From an uncultured Clostridia bacterium (GTDB lineage: Bacteria > Bacillota > Clostridia > Oscillospirales > Acutalibacteraceae): 64,000 nucleotides of DNA. Positions 8,677 through 16,509 of this stretch are shown here, piece by piece (within the stretch, counting starts at the first letter, position 1; each line of letters begins with the position of its first letter). The position numbers were made by a program, and so were the translations under genes. The stretch is from assembly GCA_947572385.1 (NCBI GenBank), contig CANPBX010000002.1, positions 1 through 64,000 on the forward strand, in the 5' to 3' direction. The notes under the pieces are model-generated. The model was not told the origin of the DNA and did not search any database. It saw nothing but the letters and a program-made list of their open reading frames with translations.

Positions 8677-10399
8677 TCGCGGTCTCTCCTTTCTGCTGGG
8701 ATTCGTAGACCTCCCTATAGATGGGGCTGGTCTCTAAAAGCTCCTCATGGGTGCCGGCGTCGGCGATCCTGCCGCCGTCCAGCACGATTATCTGGTCGGC
8801 GTCCTGGACAGAGCTGACGCGCTGGGCGATAATGAGCTTGGTGGTGTCGGGTATCTCCTTTTTGAAGGCCTCCCGTATCAGCGCGTCGGTATGGGTGTCA
8901 ACAGCGCTTGTGGAGTCGTCAAGTATAAGTATCTTCGGCTTCTTTAACAGCGCCCGGGCAATACACAGCCTCTGCTTCTGCCCGCCGGACACATTGGTGC
9001 CACCCTGCTCGATGTAGGTGTCGTAGCCGTCGGGGAACTCCCTTATAAATCCGTCGGCCTGGGCCAGCCTGCACACCCTCTCGATATCCTCGTCAGTAGC
9101 GTTTTCATCGCCCCATCTCAGGTTATCCTTTATGGTGCCGGAGAACAGCTCGTTCTTTTGCAGGACCATGGCGACCTCCTCGCGAAGGGCCTCCACGTTA
9201 TAGTCCCGCACATCCTCGCCGCCGACTAAGACCTGGCCGCCTGTAACGTCGTAGAGCCTGGGTATCATCTGCACAAGGCTGGACTTGCCGCTGCCTGTGC
9301 CGCCAAGGATACCCACCGTCTGCCCGGACTTTATATCGAGGTTTATCCCCGACAGGCAGGCGCGCCCGGAGCGCTTATAGTTGAAGTCCACGTCTTTAAA
9401 CTGTATTGAGCCGTCCTTAACGGTGGTAAGGTTTTTCTCTCCGCTCAGTATATCGCTCTGTTCGTCAAGGATCTCCACCACGCGCACAGCCGAGGCCCTG
9501 GACATGGTGCCCATTACCAGTATCATCGTGAGCATCATCAGGGACATGAGTACCTGCATGGCGTAGCTCATCATGCTCATGAGCTGACCGGTAGTCATAC
9601 TTGAGCCAACTATCAGCTTCGCGCCAAACCACGATATCAGCAGGATTATTCCGTACATACAGAACTGCATTAAGGGGGAGTTGAAGGCAAGTATCTTCTC
9701 CGCAAGGGCTGAATCATGGCGGAGCTTTTCGGAGGAGTCCACAAACTTTTCGGTTTCATGGTCCTCACGCACAAAGGCCTTTACCACCCTTATGCCCCTG
9801 AGGTTCTCCTGCACCACTGTGTTCATGCGGTCATAATGCTTGAACATGCGGGTAAATGCCGGGTGGGCCTTCATAGAGATAAACGCGAGGCCCGCACCCA
9901 GAACCGGTATTGCCGCCAGGAACAGCAGGGCCAGCCGGGCGTTCACCCAAAAGGCCATTATCATGGAGAAGATAAGGGTGGAAGGGGCGCGTACGGCAAT
10001 GCGTATCAGCATTTGAAAGGTGTTCTGGATATTAGTCACGTCGGTGGTGAGCCTGGTCACGATACTGCCGGTTGAAAACTTGTCGATATTGCTGAAGGAG
10101 TACTTCTGCACAGCATAGTACATATCCTGCCTTAGGTTCCTGGCAAAGCCAGTTGAGGCCCTTGCCCCGAAGAAGCCTGACAGCACCCCGAAGGCCAGGG
10201 ACACTATGGCGCAAAGCACCAAAAGCAGCCCTGTCTTCCAGATAACTCCCATATCCCCAGCGTTGATGCCGTTGTCAATAAGCCCCGCCATGAGCACAGG
10301 GATTATGACCTCCATCACTACCTCCATTGCAGCGGTCAAAGGGGTCAGCACCGTGTCCCGTTTGTATTCCCGGATTGCGCGGGAAAGCTTGCGTATCAT
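8666..10399 (-). CDS. ABC exporter half-transporter, degenerate ATPase site
   Basis: This 577-residue fused TMD-NBD subunit has Walker A at about 366-373 (GGTGSGKS), signature VSGGQ at 470-474, Asp495 in place of the catalytic Glu (LILDDSTSAVD) and Gln526 in place of the switch His (LIIAQRVSS). It pairs with the downstream canonical subunit to give a heterodimer with one degenerate and one consensus site, the same logic as the pair at 1-3137. It begins 83 bp after the MarR gene and is presumably cotranscribed with it. Confidence 0.94.
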   Translation of the reverse strand: MIRKLSRAIREYKRDTVLTPLTAAMEVVMEVIIPVLMAGLIDNGINAGDMGVIWKTGLLLVLCAIVSLAFGVLSGFFGARASTGFARNLRQDMYYAVQKYSFSNIDKFSTGSIVTRLTTDVTNIQNTFQMLIRIAVRAPSTLIFSMIMAFWVNARLALLFLAAIPVLGAGLAFISMKAHPAFTRMFKHYDRMNTVVQENLRGIRVVKAFVREDHETEKFVDSSEKLRHDSALAEKILAFNSPLMQFCMYGIILLISWFGAKLIVGSSMTTGQLMSMMSYAMQVLMSLMMLTMILVMGTMSRASAVRVVEILDEQSDILSGEKNLTTVKDGSIQFKDVDFNYKRSGRACLSGINLDIKSGQTVGILGGTGSGKSSLVQMIPRLYDVTGGQVLVGGEDVRDYNVEALREEVAMVLQKNELFSGTIKDNLRWGDENATDEDIERVCRLAQADGFIREFPDGYDTYIEQGGTNVSGGQKQRLCIARALLKKPKILILDDSTSAVDTHTDALIREAFKKEIPDTTKLIIAQRVSSVQDADQIIVLDGGRIADAGTHEELLETSPIYREVYESQQKGETANAS

Positions 10400-10482
10400 T
10401 TTTGTTATCAGTCCTTTCCCATTGTATAAATGCAGCTACAGTAAACCCGCCTGAAAGTCCTGCGTTTACTATACTATGGCGC

Positions 10483-10950
10483 TCAGCCCTCAAGGGACTT
10501 GCGTATCTTTTCACATAGGCCTATAAAGGTCTCCTTCTCCTCCGGCGTCAGCCCTGAGGAGAGCCTTGCCTCTATTGCGGCTATGGTCTGCTGGAATTTC
10601 TCCTGGCGGGCTACGGCCTTTTCCGTGAGCTCTATCTTCTTGAGCCTGGCGTCCCAGGGCACAGGGCTGCGGGTTATCATGCCGTCCTTCTCCATGGCCT
10701 GTAAGATCCCGGTCATGGTGGAGCGCCGCACGGAGAACTGCTGCTGCAGGTCCCGCTGAAAAATATCCTGGTCCCTATTGTCATAAAGAAAGCCTATGAG
10801 CCAGCCGTACACCCCTGCGCCGGAGTGCCCGCCGTCCTCGCCCACATACTGGTGGGTGAGCCAGCGTATCATATGGGACAGGCCGGTTATCTGAAACCCT
10901 ACTTCGTCCCTATGCTCGATCCGGTGCAGCTTGCCGCAGTCTTTTCCCAT
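10483..10950 (-). CDS. MarR-family transcriptional regulator
   Basis: The 155-residue winged-helix protein has a recognition helix region around RDLQQQFSVRRSTMTGILQAMEKDGMITRS (about residues 68-97), a wing (DARLKKIELTEKA) and terminal dimerisation helices. It is the first gene of an operon with two ABC exporter genes, an arrangement typical of drug- or stress-inducible efflux. A consensus promoter with a 16-bp perfect palindrome lies directly upstream, so autorepression relieved by a ligand is the likely mode. The ligand is unknown. The ATG has GGAGGAAAT just upstream. Confidence 0.92.
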   Translation of the reverse strand: MGKDCGKLHRIEHRDEVGFQITGLSHMIRWLTHQYVGEDGGHSGAGVYGWLIGFLYDNRDQDIFQRDLQQQFSVRRSTMTGILQAMEKDGMITRSPVPWDARLKKIELTEKAVARQEKFQQTIAAIEARLSSGLTPEEKETFIGLCEKIRKSLEG

Positions 10951-10997
10951 TTCCTCCCTCCTCTCTCTTAGGTAGTTAGTGAACAGTTAGTTCTTGT

Positions 10998-11030
10998 ACT
11001 GTTAGCAACCGAACTGTTAGCATGCTAACA
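10998..11030. promoter_or_regulatory. Candidate MarR operator cluster
   Basis: TGTTAGCATGCTAACA (11015-11030) is a perfect 16-bp palindrome at the expected transcription start. The 10-mer ACTGTTAGCA occurs at 10998-11007 and again at 11013-11022, giving a second half-site 15 bp away. Its overlap with the -10 would block RNA polymerase. Confidence 0.75.
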
Positions 11031-11058
11031 TTATACCTCCTGCTTTTTCAAAAGTCAA
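11030..11058 (-). promoter_or_regulatory. Predicted promoter of the MarR-ABC-ABC operon
   Basis: On the minus strand TTGACT (11058-11053) and TATAAT (11035-11030) are separated by 17 bp. The last base of the -10 is the first base of the palindromic operator. Confidence 0.85.
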
Positions 11059-11085
11059 GGGGTTACCTGGAATTTTTCGATAACC

Positions 11086-11122
11086 AAAAGGGAGCCGGCT
11101 CAATTAGCCCGGCTCCCTTTTT
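11086..11122 (-). terminator. Terminator downstream of the nucleoside phosphorylase gene
   Basis: GGGAGCCGG pairs with CCGGCTCCC around a 10-nt loop, with A4 on one side and T5 on the other. It lies just past the stop of the minus-strand gene ending at 11140 and before the MarR promoter region. Confidence 0.85.
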
Positions 11123-11139
11123 CACTTAATACCCAGCAG

Positions 11140-11925
11140 TCACCCGATCGCCAGATCCACACAGGCCTCTATAAAATCGGCCTGCCTGCTCCTAAAATCC
11201 AGATCCCCCCAAGCCCAGGGCGGGCTCTCCTGAGAGAGGGGGTGCTTATCCGAAGCCATCAAAGCCACAGCGCACCTCATACCAAAATAATTGCAGACGC
11301 TGACAATAGCCGACGACTCCATATCCACTCCAGAGTAGCCCATCCCACGCCAGAGGGCTTCCTTATAGTAGGTCTGCCGGTAAGGGGCATCTGTGGTGAC
11401 TATATCCCTGTGCTTTACAATAAAGCCCCGCGCTGTAAGGAGATCAGCCGTGTGATCTCCTTACAGCGCGGGGCTTTGGGGTACGGCGCGCTCCTGCCCG
11501 AAGGAGTAGTGGTGAGAGGTGCCCTCCTCAATAAGCAGCCGCTCCGGCAGCAGCACATCACAGACGTTCACATCCTCCCCAAAGGCCCCGCAGAGCCCTA
11601 CCACCAGCAGCTCCTCCACCCCCAGGGCGTGGACCGTCTCCACACAGCACCCGGCCTGGGGCGCGCCACGGCCGCCGTCGAAGAAGCAGACATTATCAAA
11701 GCCCTCTATCATATAGACGGGGCTGTGGACGATGAAGCCCGGAAGCTCCTCCATGATCAGGCGGGTCTCGAAGCGCTCCAGAAGCACCGGCAGGCCCCGG
11801 CCCAGGCAGAAGGCCACCCCGCGCCTTGGCAGGGGAGATACGCTTGTGGTGACGTGCTTGCTCTCCGCGTGCTGCCTGGCGGTGAAAACAGGCGGGGTCC
11901 TGTCCCCACCAAAGAACCATTGCAT
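11140..11925 (-). pseudogene. Nucleoside phosphorylase-family gene with in-frame stop
   Basis: The full frame would encode about 261 residues of the purine/uridine nucleoside phosphorylase superfamily. The N-terminal part (11925 to about 11436) contains the VVGLCGAFGEDV core strand, and the C-terminal part (from about 11435) contains VTTDAPY and VDMESSAI, the family's nucleoside-binding acidic motif. Both parts are in the same frame, with one TAA after the QSPAL residues that normally precede a helix. The stop lies inside a perfect 25-bp inverted repeat, so it may be a template-switch mutation rather than slow decay. Without readthrough, only a 154-residue fragment lacking the VDMESSA motif would be made. 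The gene is in operon with the RHH regulator 16 bp upstream. A sequencing or assembly error cannot be excluded. Confidence 0.8.
11422..11477. repeat. Perfect 25-bp inverted repeat inside the phosphorylase gene
   Basis: The arms 11422-11446 and 11453-11477 are exact reverse complements separated by 6 nt. The repeat is GC-rich and lies wholly inside coding sequence. On the minus strand the first arm supplies the premature TAA, while the second arm encodes LLTARGF in normal family context, so the first arm looks like a copy of the second. Confidence 0.97.
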
Positions 11926-11941
11926 AGTTTCTCGCTCCTTT

Positions 11942-12355
11942 TTACAGATTATAGTGTTCCCGAACCTCCGGCGCGCAGGAGACCTTGCCCCGGATATTTA
12001 TGCCGCTTATGGCGGCGAAGACCTTTTCGGCGGGGATATCGGGTGCAATGGACAGCACGCCGTAGCCGGTGATGCTTCTGGGCTTGCCGGAGCGGAGTAT
12101 CTCGTCCACCTCCGGCCCGGTCAGCCGGGACACGCCCATGAACCAGTAGCCGCTCTCAAGCTTCTTGCCGCTCTCCTCAGAGGCCCGCTGAATGTTTGCT
12201 TCGTTCCGGGCTATGGCCTCTCGCAAGGCCTGATTTATGAAGTCGCTACGGTTGAAGTAATGGCCGTTATCCACTAAAAGGTCGATGGCGGCAAGAGTTG
12301 AAACGTTGATATTCACGGAAACTTTTTCTGTGAGACTGCCGTTGCTTGTAGTCAT
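11942..12355 (-). CDS. Ribbon-helix-helix (CopG-type) regulator
   Basis: The 137-residue protein has an N-terminal ribbon-helix-helix motif (VSVNINVSTLAAIDLLV, then FNRSDFINQALREAI, about residues 11-51) and a C-terminal domain of about 80 residues. The C-terminal domain may sense a ligand, as in NikR-like proteins, but I see no clear nickel-ligand pattern. It is immediately upstream of the disrupted nucleoside phosphorylase gene and divergent from the DUF4317 gene. Three copies of the half-site TATGCTC lie just downstream of its own promoter, indicating autoregulation. Confidence 0.88.
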   Translation of the reverse strand: MTTSNGSLTEKVSVNINVSTLAAIDLLVDNGHYFNRSDFINQALREAIARNEANIQRASEESGKKLESGYWFMGVSRLTGPEVDEILRSGKPRSITGYGVLSIAPDIPAEKVFAAISGINIRGKVSCAPEVREHYNL

Positions 12356-12378
12356 GATTACTGTCTCCCTTTCTGTAG

Positions 12379-12409
12379 TATGCTCCCAATATGCTCTAAC
12401 TGGAGCATA
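12379..12409. promoter_or_regulatory. Candidate RHH operator, three half-sites
   Basis: TATGCTC occurs at 12379 and 12390, and its complement GAGCATA at 12403. The last two form an inverted repeat with a 6-nt centre. The cluster sits just after the -10 of the RHH gene, where RHH dimers commonly bind tandem half-sites. Confidence 0.7.
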
Positions 12410-12412
12410 TTT

Positions 12413-12441
12413 ATGATATCATAGCCGGGCCACACTGTCAA
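12413..12441 (-). promoter_or_regulatory. Predicted promoter of the RHH-phosphorylase operon
   Basis: On the minus strand TTGACA (12441-12436) and TATCAT (12418-12413) are separated by 17 bp. The half-site cluster follows directly. Confidence 0.85.
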
Positions 12442-12451
12442 GAGGTTTTTC

Positions 12452-12480
12452 TTGCTTTTCTCGTGACTTTGCGTTACAAT
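12452..12480 (+). promoter_or_regulatory. Predicted promoter of the DUF4317 gene
   Basis: TTGCTT (12452-12457) and TACAAT (12475-12480) are at 17-bp spacing, 47 bp before the ATG at 12527. Confidence 0.7.
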
Positions 12481-12526
12481 GTACACGTCACTCTTTAAAA
12501 ACATAAAATAAAGCGAGGATAAATAC

Positions 12527-13669
12527 ATGAACGAAAAAGAAATTGCGGAGATACGCCGCAGATTTAATCCCGAGCGCAACAATATCACAGCCATACACGG
12601 CTGCTATGTCAGCGGGCAGGGGGAGATAGTCTCCCGCTTTGGGCAGTCCCTGGCGAGCGCCGCCCAGGAGGAGACCGAGAGCATTCTTTCCGTCTTAAAG
12701 CGCAGCTTATCCGGCACTCTTGGCAGACAGCTGAACGACATAGTTTTCGATACCCAGCAGGTGGTGGACAGCAAGGAGCACCGCCTCCTTATGGCCCTCA
12801 GAGACAGCGGCCTTAAAGACGAGGGCCTGACGGAGGCCTTCTATCAGCGGGTGATAGAGAGCCTTACCATGGAAGGACCCTATCTCATTCTCCTGGCCCA
12901 CGACAAATACGACGTGCCCTATAAAGCCAGGGATGGCGCGCCCAACCCGGACGGCTCCTGCGATGTGTTCACCTATGTGCTTTGCAGCATATGCCCGGTG
13001 AAGGAAACAAAGCCCGCCCTTCGCTATGACGTGCCGGAGAGCATCATCTGCAATCGTGACGTGGACTGGCTCATATCTCCGCCGGAGCTGGGCTTTATGT
13101 TCCCCGCCTTTGACGACAGGGCCGCCAATATCTATAACGCCCTGTACTACACCCGCAAGACCGACGACAACCATCCCGAGTTTATAGAGGGCTTCTTTAA
13201 TGTAGAGCCTTCCATGCCCGCCGATATGCAGCACGAGACCTTCAAGGAAGTGCTTGTGGAGTCCCTTGAGGAGGAGTGCAGCTATAACGTGGTGCAGGAG
13301 CTCCAGGGGCGGCTCACGGAGCTGGTGGAGGAGCATAAGGCCAGCAAGAACCCCGAACCCCTCACTGTCTCAAAAAATACCCTGGGCCGTATGCTCGAGG
13401 CCTGCGGCGTGGCGCCGGAGAAGACCGAGGCCTTCAGGGAGAAATTCGACGAAGCCTTCGACGGCGGGGCGCTGAGCCCGGGAAACCTTATAAGCACCAA
13501 GGAAATGGTGATAGAAGCCCCCAACGTTACTATAAAGGTCGCCCCGGAGTACGGAGACCTGATAGAGACCAGGACAATAGACGGCCGCAGGTACATAATG
13601 GTCCGCGTTGAGGGGGACATCGAGTTCAACGGCTTAAATGTGCAGTTCGAGGGCCCGGAGCAGGAGTGA
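12527..13669 (+). CDS. DUF4317 family protein
   Basis: I recognise this 380-residue soluble protein as the Clostridia-wide DUF4317 family from its start (MNEKEIAEIRRRFNP), the CYVSGQGEIVSRFGQSL segment and the PEYGDLIETRTIDGRRYIMV segment near the C-terminus. No catalytic motif is known to me and there is no signal peptide or membrane segment. It is monocistronic with a clear promoter and ends one base before the stop of the convergent rsmI gene. Function unknown. Confidence 0.85.
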   Translation: MNEKEIAEIRRRFNPERNNITAIHGCYVSGQGEIVSRFGQSLASAAQEETESILSVLKRSLSGTLGRQLNDIVFDTQQVVDSKEHRLLMALRDSGLKDEGLTEAFYQRVIESLTMEGPYLILLAHDKYDVPYKARDGAPNPDGSCDVFTYVLCSICPVKETKPALRYDVPESIICNRDVDWLISPPELGFMFPAFDDRAANIYNALYYTRKTDDNHPEFIEGFFNVEPSMPADMQHETFKEVLVESLEEECSYNVVQELQGRLTELVEEHKASKNPEPLTVSKNTLGRMLEACGVAPEKTEAFREKFDEAFDGGALSPGNLISTKEMVIEAPNVTIKVAPEYGDLIETRTIDGRRYIMVRVEGDIEFNGLNVQFEGPEQE

Positions 13670-14515
13670 TCACTCCCGGGTCAGGGCCTTATATATCTCC
13701 GCCTTGCGCAGGCCAGTATCCTTTGCGGCAAGCCTCGCGGCCTCTGAGGGGGGCGTGCCCTCCTCCATGAGCCCGCGGGCCATGCTCACTGCTTCCCCGA
13801 TGGTATAGGCGGGCTCCTCTAATAGCGGTGGCTCGGCCCCGGCTATCACCAGCACATACTCCCCCCTGGGCTCGTGCTCCCTATAGTGGGCGGCGGCCTC
13901 CCTTAAAGTGGTGCGCCAGACCTCCTCGTGTACCTTTGTCAGCTCCCTTACAACGGCAATTTCCCTCTCCCCCCCAAAGAGCTTCTCAAAATCAGAGAGC
14001 GTCCGACGGAGCTTATGGGGGGCCTCATAGAATATCATGGTGCGCAGCTCGCCTTTTACCTGCTCCATATGCAGGCGGCGGCTGCGCTTGTTCATAGAGA
14101 GAAAGCCTTCAAAGGTAAACCGTCCCGTCGGCAGGCCGCTTACCGCCAGGGCCGATACAGCCGCCGTAGGGCCGGGGACCACATAGACCGGGATACCCGC
14201 CTCCCTACAGGCGGCAATAAGGGTCTCGCCCGGGTCTGAGACAGCTGGCATTCCCGCGTCGGACACCAGGGCGCAGGTCTCACCCTCCCGCAGACGGGCT
14301 ATTATCGTCTCCCCCCGGCTGAGCTTATTGTGCTCGAAATAGCTTATAAGGGGCTTATGCTGTATGTCAAAACGGTTGAGAAGCCCCAGGGTGACCCTGG
14401 TGTCTTCGGCGGCAATGAAGTCCGCCTCCATAAGGGTCTCCCTGGCCCTGGGAGAAAAATCCCCCAAGTTTCCTATAGGTGTGCCCACCACGTAAAGCGC
14501 GCCTTTTTCAAGCAT
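13670..14515 (-). CDS. rsmI: 16S rRNA C1402 2'-O-methyltransferase
   Basis: RsmI methylates the 2'-hydroxyl of C1402 in the 16S rRNA decoding centre. The 281-residue product begins MLEKGALYVVGTPIGNLGD, carries the tetrapyrrole-methylase fold motifs AAEDTR and LVSDAGMPAVSDPG, and has the family C-terminal helical extension. The start at 14515 has AAAGGAG 7 nt upstream and overlaps the end of the upstream methyltransferase gene by 8 nt, so the two are coupled. This yabB-yabC order matches the Bacillus subtilis cluster. Confidence 0.96.
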   Translation of the reverse strand: MLEKGALYVVGTPIGNLGDFSPRARETLMEADFIAAEDTRVTLGLLNRFDIQHKPLISYFEHNKLSRGETIIARLREGETCALVSDAGMPAVSDPGETLIAACREAGIPVYVVPGPTAAVSALAVSGLPTGRFTFEGFLSMNKRSRRLHMEQVKGELRTMIFYEAPHKLRRTLSDFEKLFGGEREIAVVRELTKVHEEVWRTTLREAAAHYREHEPRGEYVLVIAGAEPPLLEEPAYTIGEAVSMARGLMEEGTPPSEAARLAAKDTGLRKAEIYKALTRE

Positions 14516-15263
14516 CTTCCTGCTCCTTTCCGCTGTTTTCATCTGTAAGATAATCTCCGTAAATTCGCCTCATCTCCTGGCTGTACCCGCCGCGGCTGTC
14601 CGTTATAAACAGGTTTTCCTGGACACTGAGCCCGGTCCCGCCGCCCTTCCGGCATTCCAGCAGCAGGAGATACGGCTCCCTGCCCGGCCTCTGCTGTACC
14701 AGCCGCATACGCTTTGGCTCAAGGCCCCGATCATGGAAGACAGCCATAGCCTCAGCCAAGCGCGACGCCGGCAGGCACAGGCAGAGCCTCCCGCCGTGCC
14801 GGAGGGAATAGCCTGCGGCGGCTGCCAGGTCAGCCAGCTGGAACGAGGCGCTGTGCCGCGCCCGCTCCCTATGTGGGTCCCGGCTGACGGCCCCGCTGCC
14901 GGGGGGGAAGTAGGGAGGGTTGCTTGCAGCAAGGTCCAGGGCCTGGTGGGGCAGCACCCTCCTATAGTCCCTGATATCCCCCTGTACAGGGGTGATCAGC
15001 CCCTCCATGCAGTTACCCTTCACAGAGGCCCTCATAAGCTCCAGGGCCTCCCCCTGCACGTCCAGCGCCAGTATGGACTTTGGCTTCGCCCGGTACCCCC
15101 ACAGCAGGGGTATTACCCCGCAGCCGCTGCCAAGGTCCGCGCAGGCGCTGTTCTTTTTTGGCATGGAGAAATCAGCCAGCAGCAGGGTGTCTGTGCTGAA
15201 GCCGCACCCTTTTGCCGCAAGCACCTTTAGCTGCCGGCCCAGCGGCTCCCAGTGAGCGTCCAT
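14508..15263 (-). CDS. tRNA1(Val) A37 N6-methyltransferase-like protein
   Basis: The 251-residue class I methyltransferase has a SAM motif (ADLGSGCGVIPLLW, about residues 41-54) and an SNPPYF motif typical of N6-adenine methylation, resembling YabB/TrmN6. The start MDAHWEPLG is chosen because AAAGGAG lies 8 nt upstream. It precedes and overlaps rsmI. The tRNA substrate is inferred from the family, not shown by the sequence. Confidence 0.88.
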   Translation of the reverse strand: MDAHWEPLGRQLKVLAAKGCGFSTDTLLLADFSMPKKNSACADLGSGCGVIPLLWGYRAKPKSILALDVQGEALELMRASVKGNCMEGLITPVQGDIRDYRRVLPHQALDLAASNPPYFPPGSGAVSRDPHRERARHSASFQLADLAAAAGYSLRHGGRLCLCLPASRLAEAMAVFHDRGLEPKRMRLVQQRPGREPYLLLLECRKGGGTGLSVQENLFITDSRGGYSQEMRRIYGDYLTDENSGKEQEDA

Positions 15264-15293
15264 GTACACAGCTCCTTTCCGCAGTAATATCAC

Positions 15294-15327
15294 AAAAAAG
15301 CGAAGCCCAAGGTTTTCAGGCTTCGCT
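15294..15327 (-). terminator. Terminator downstream of the ferredoxin gene
   Basis: On the minus strand AGCGAAGCC pairs with GGCTTCGCT, followed by a T6 run. It separates the ferredoxin gene from the methyltransferase/rsmI pair. Confidence 0.9.
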
Positions 15328-15348
15328 TCTTGTGGGTATGTTTTGGCC

Positions 15349-15618
<270 letters not shown>

Positions 15619-16482
15619 TTATTCTAAATCTTTAAGCTGCTCCAGTTCCTTCCGGTCTATCTTTACACGGCCGTCGCGCAGCAGCTTTACCTGGTCAACG
15701 GTGTATACCTTCGGTGCGGCATCCGGATCCTTGTCAAGGCGCACGGTGAGCTTTCTGGTGAGCAGGTTCTGGTCTATCACAACGCCCTTGCCGTCCGGCG
15801 TGGACACAATGGCGTTCACCTTCGGCGTGTTTTTCAGCAGATCCTGATAGGCCTCCTGCTCATACTTCAAGCAGCACATGAGCCTGCCGCAGGCCCCGGA
15901 TATTTTAACAGGGTTTAAGGAGAGCCCCTGCTCCTTCGCCATTTTTATGGACACCGGCTGAAAGCCGCCTAGGAACGAGCCGCAGCAGAAGGGCCTGCCG
16001 CATATGCCGATGCCCCCCAGCATTTTCGCCTCATCCCTCACTCCTATCTGCCTGAGCTCTATCCTTGTGCGGAACATACCCGCCAGATCCTTCACAAGCT
16101 CCCTAAAGTCCACCCTGCCGTCGGCGGTGAAGTAAAAAAGTATCTTGCTGTTGTCAAAGGTATATTCCACATCCACCAGCTTCATCTCAAGCCCTCTGGC
16201 GGCTATGCGCTTCTCACAGGCCTTAAACGCCGATTTCTCCTTCCTGTGGTTCTCCTCCACCACCAGAAGGTCCTCCGGAGTCGCCTGGCGTATGAGCTTT
16301 CTGAGGGGCTGTACGATAGCCGAGTCCCGCACCTCGGTGTTCTCCATGGCGACCTCGCCGCACTCAACGCCCCTGGCAGTCTCCACTATAGCCATGCTGC
16401 CCTTTTTGAGGTTCTCTCCGCCCGGGTCGAAATAATACACTTTGCCGGTGCTCTTAAATCGCACCCCTATCACTTCTGCCAT
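15619..16482 (-). CDS. ricT: RicT/YaaT-type PSP1 domain protein
   Basis: The 287-residue protein of the PSP1/YaaT family has the conserved cysteine-rich segment GICGRPFCCGSF and CGRLMCCLKYE (about residues 158-207). In Bacillus subtilis RicT acts with RicA and RicF as an Fe-S-carrying complex that aids RNase Y-dependent mRNA maturation and sporulation. Here it follows holB with a 27-bp gap, as in Bacillus. RNase Y itself is encoded at 46,984. ricA and ricF are not visible in the window. Confidence 0.94.
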   Translation of the reverse strand: MAEVIGVRFKSTGKVYYFDPGGENLKKGSMAIVETARGVECGEVAMENTEVRDSAIVQPLRKLIRQATPEDLLVVEENHRKEKSAFKACEKRIAARGLEMKLVDVEYTFDNSKILFYFTADGRVDFRELVKDLAGMFRTRIELRQIGVRDEAKMLGGIGICGRPFCCGSFLGGFQPVSIKMAKEQGLSLNPVKISGACGRLMCCLKYEQEAYQDLLKNTPKVNAIVSTPDGKGVVIDQNLLTRKLTVRLDKDPDAAPKVYTVDQVKLLRDGRVKIDRKELEQLKDLE

Positions 16483-16509
16483 TTATCTTCTCCTAACATA
16501 TCATGTCTA

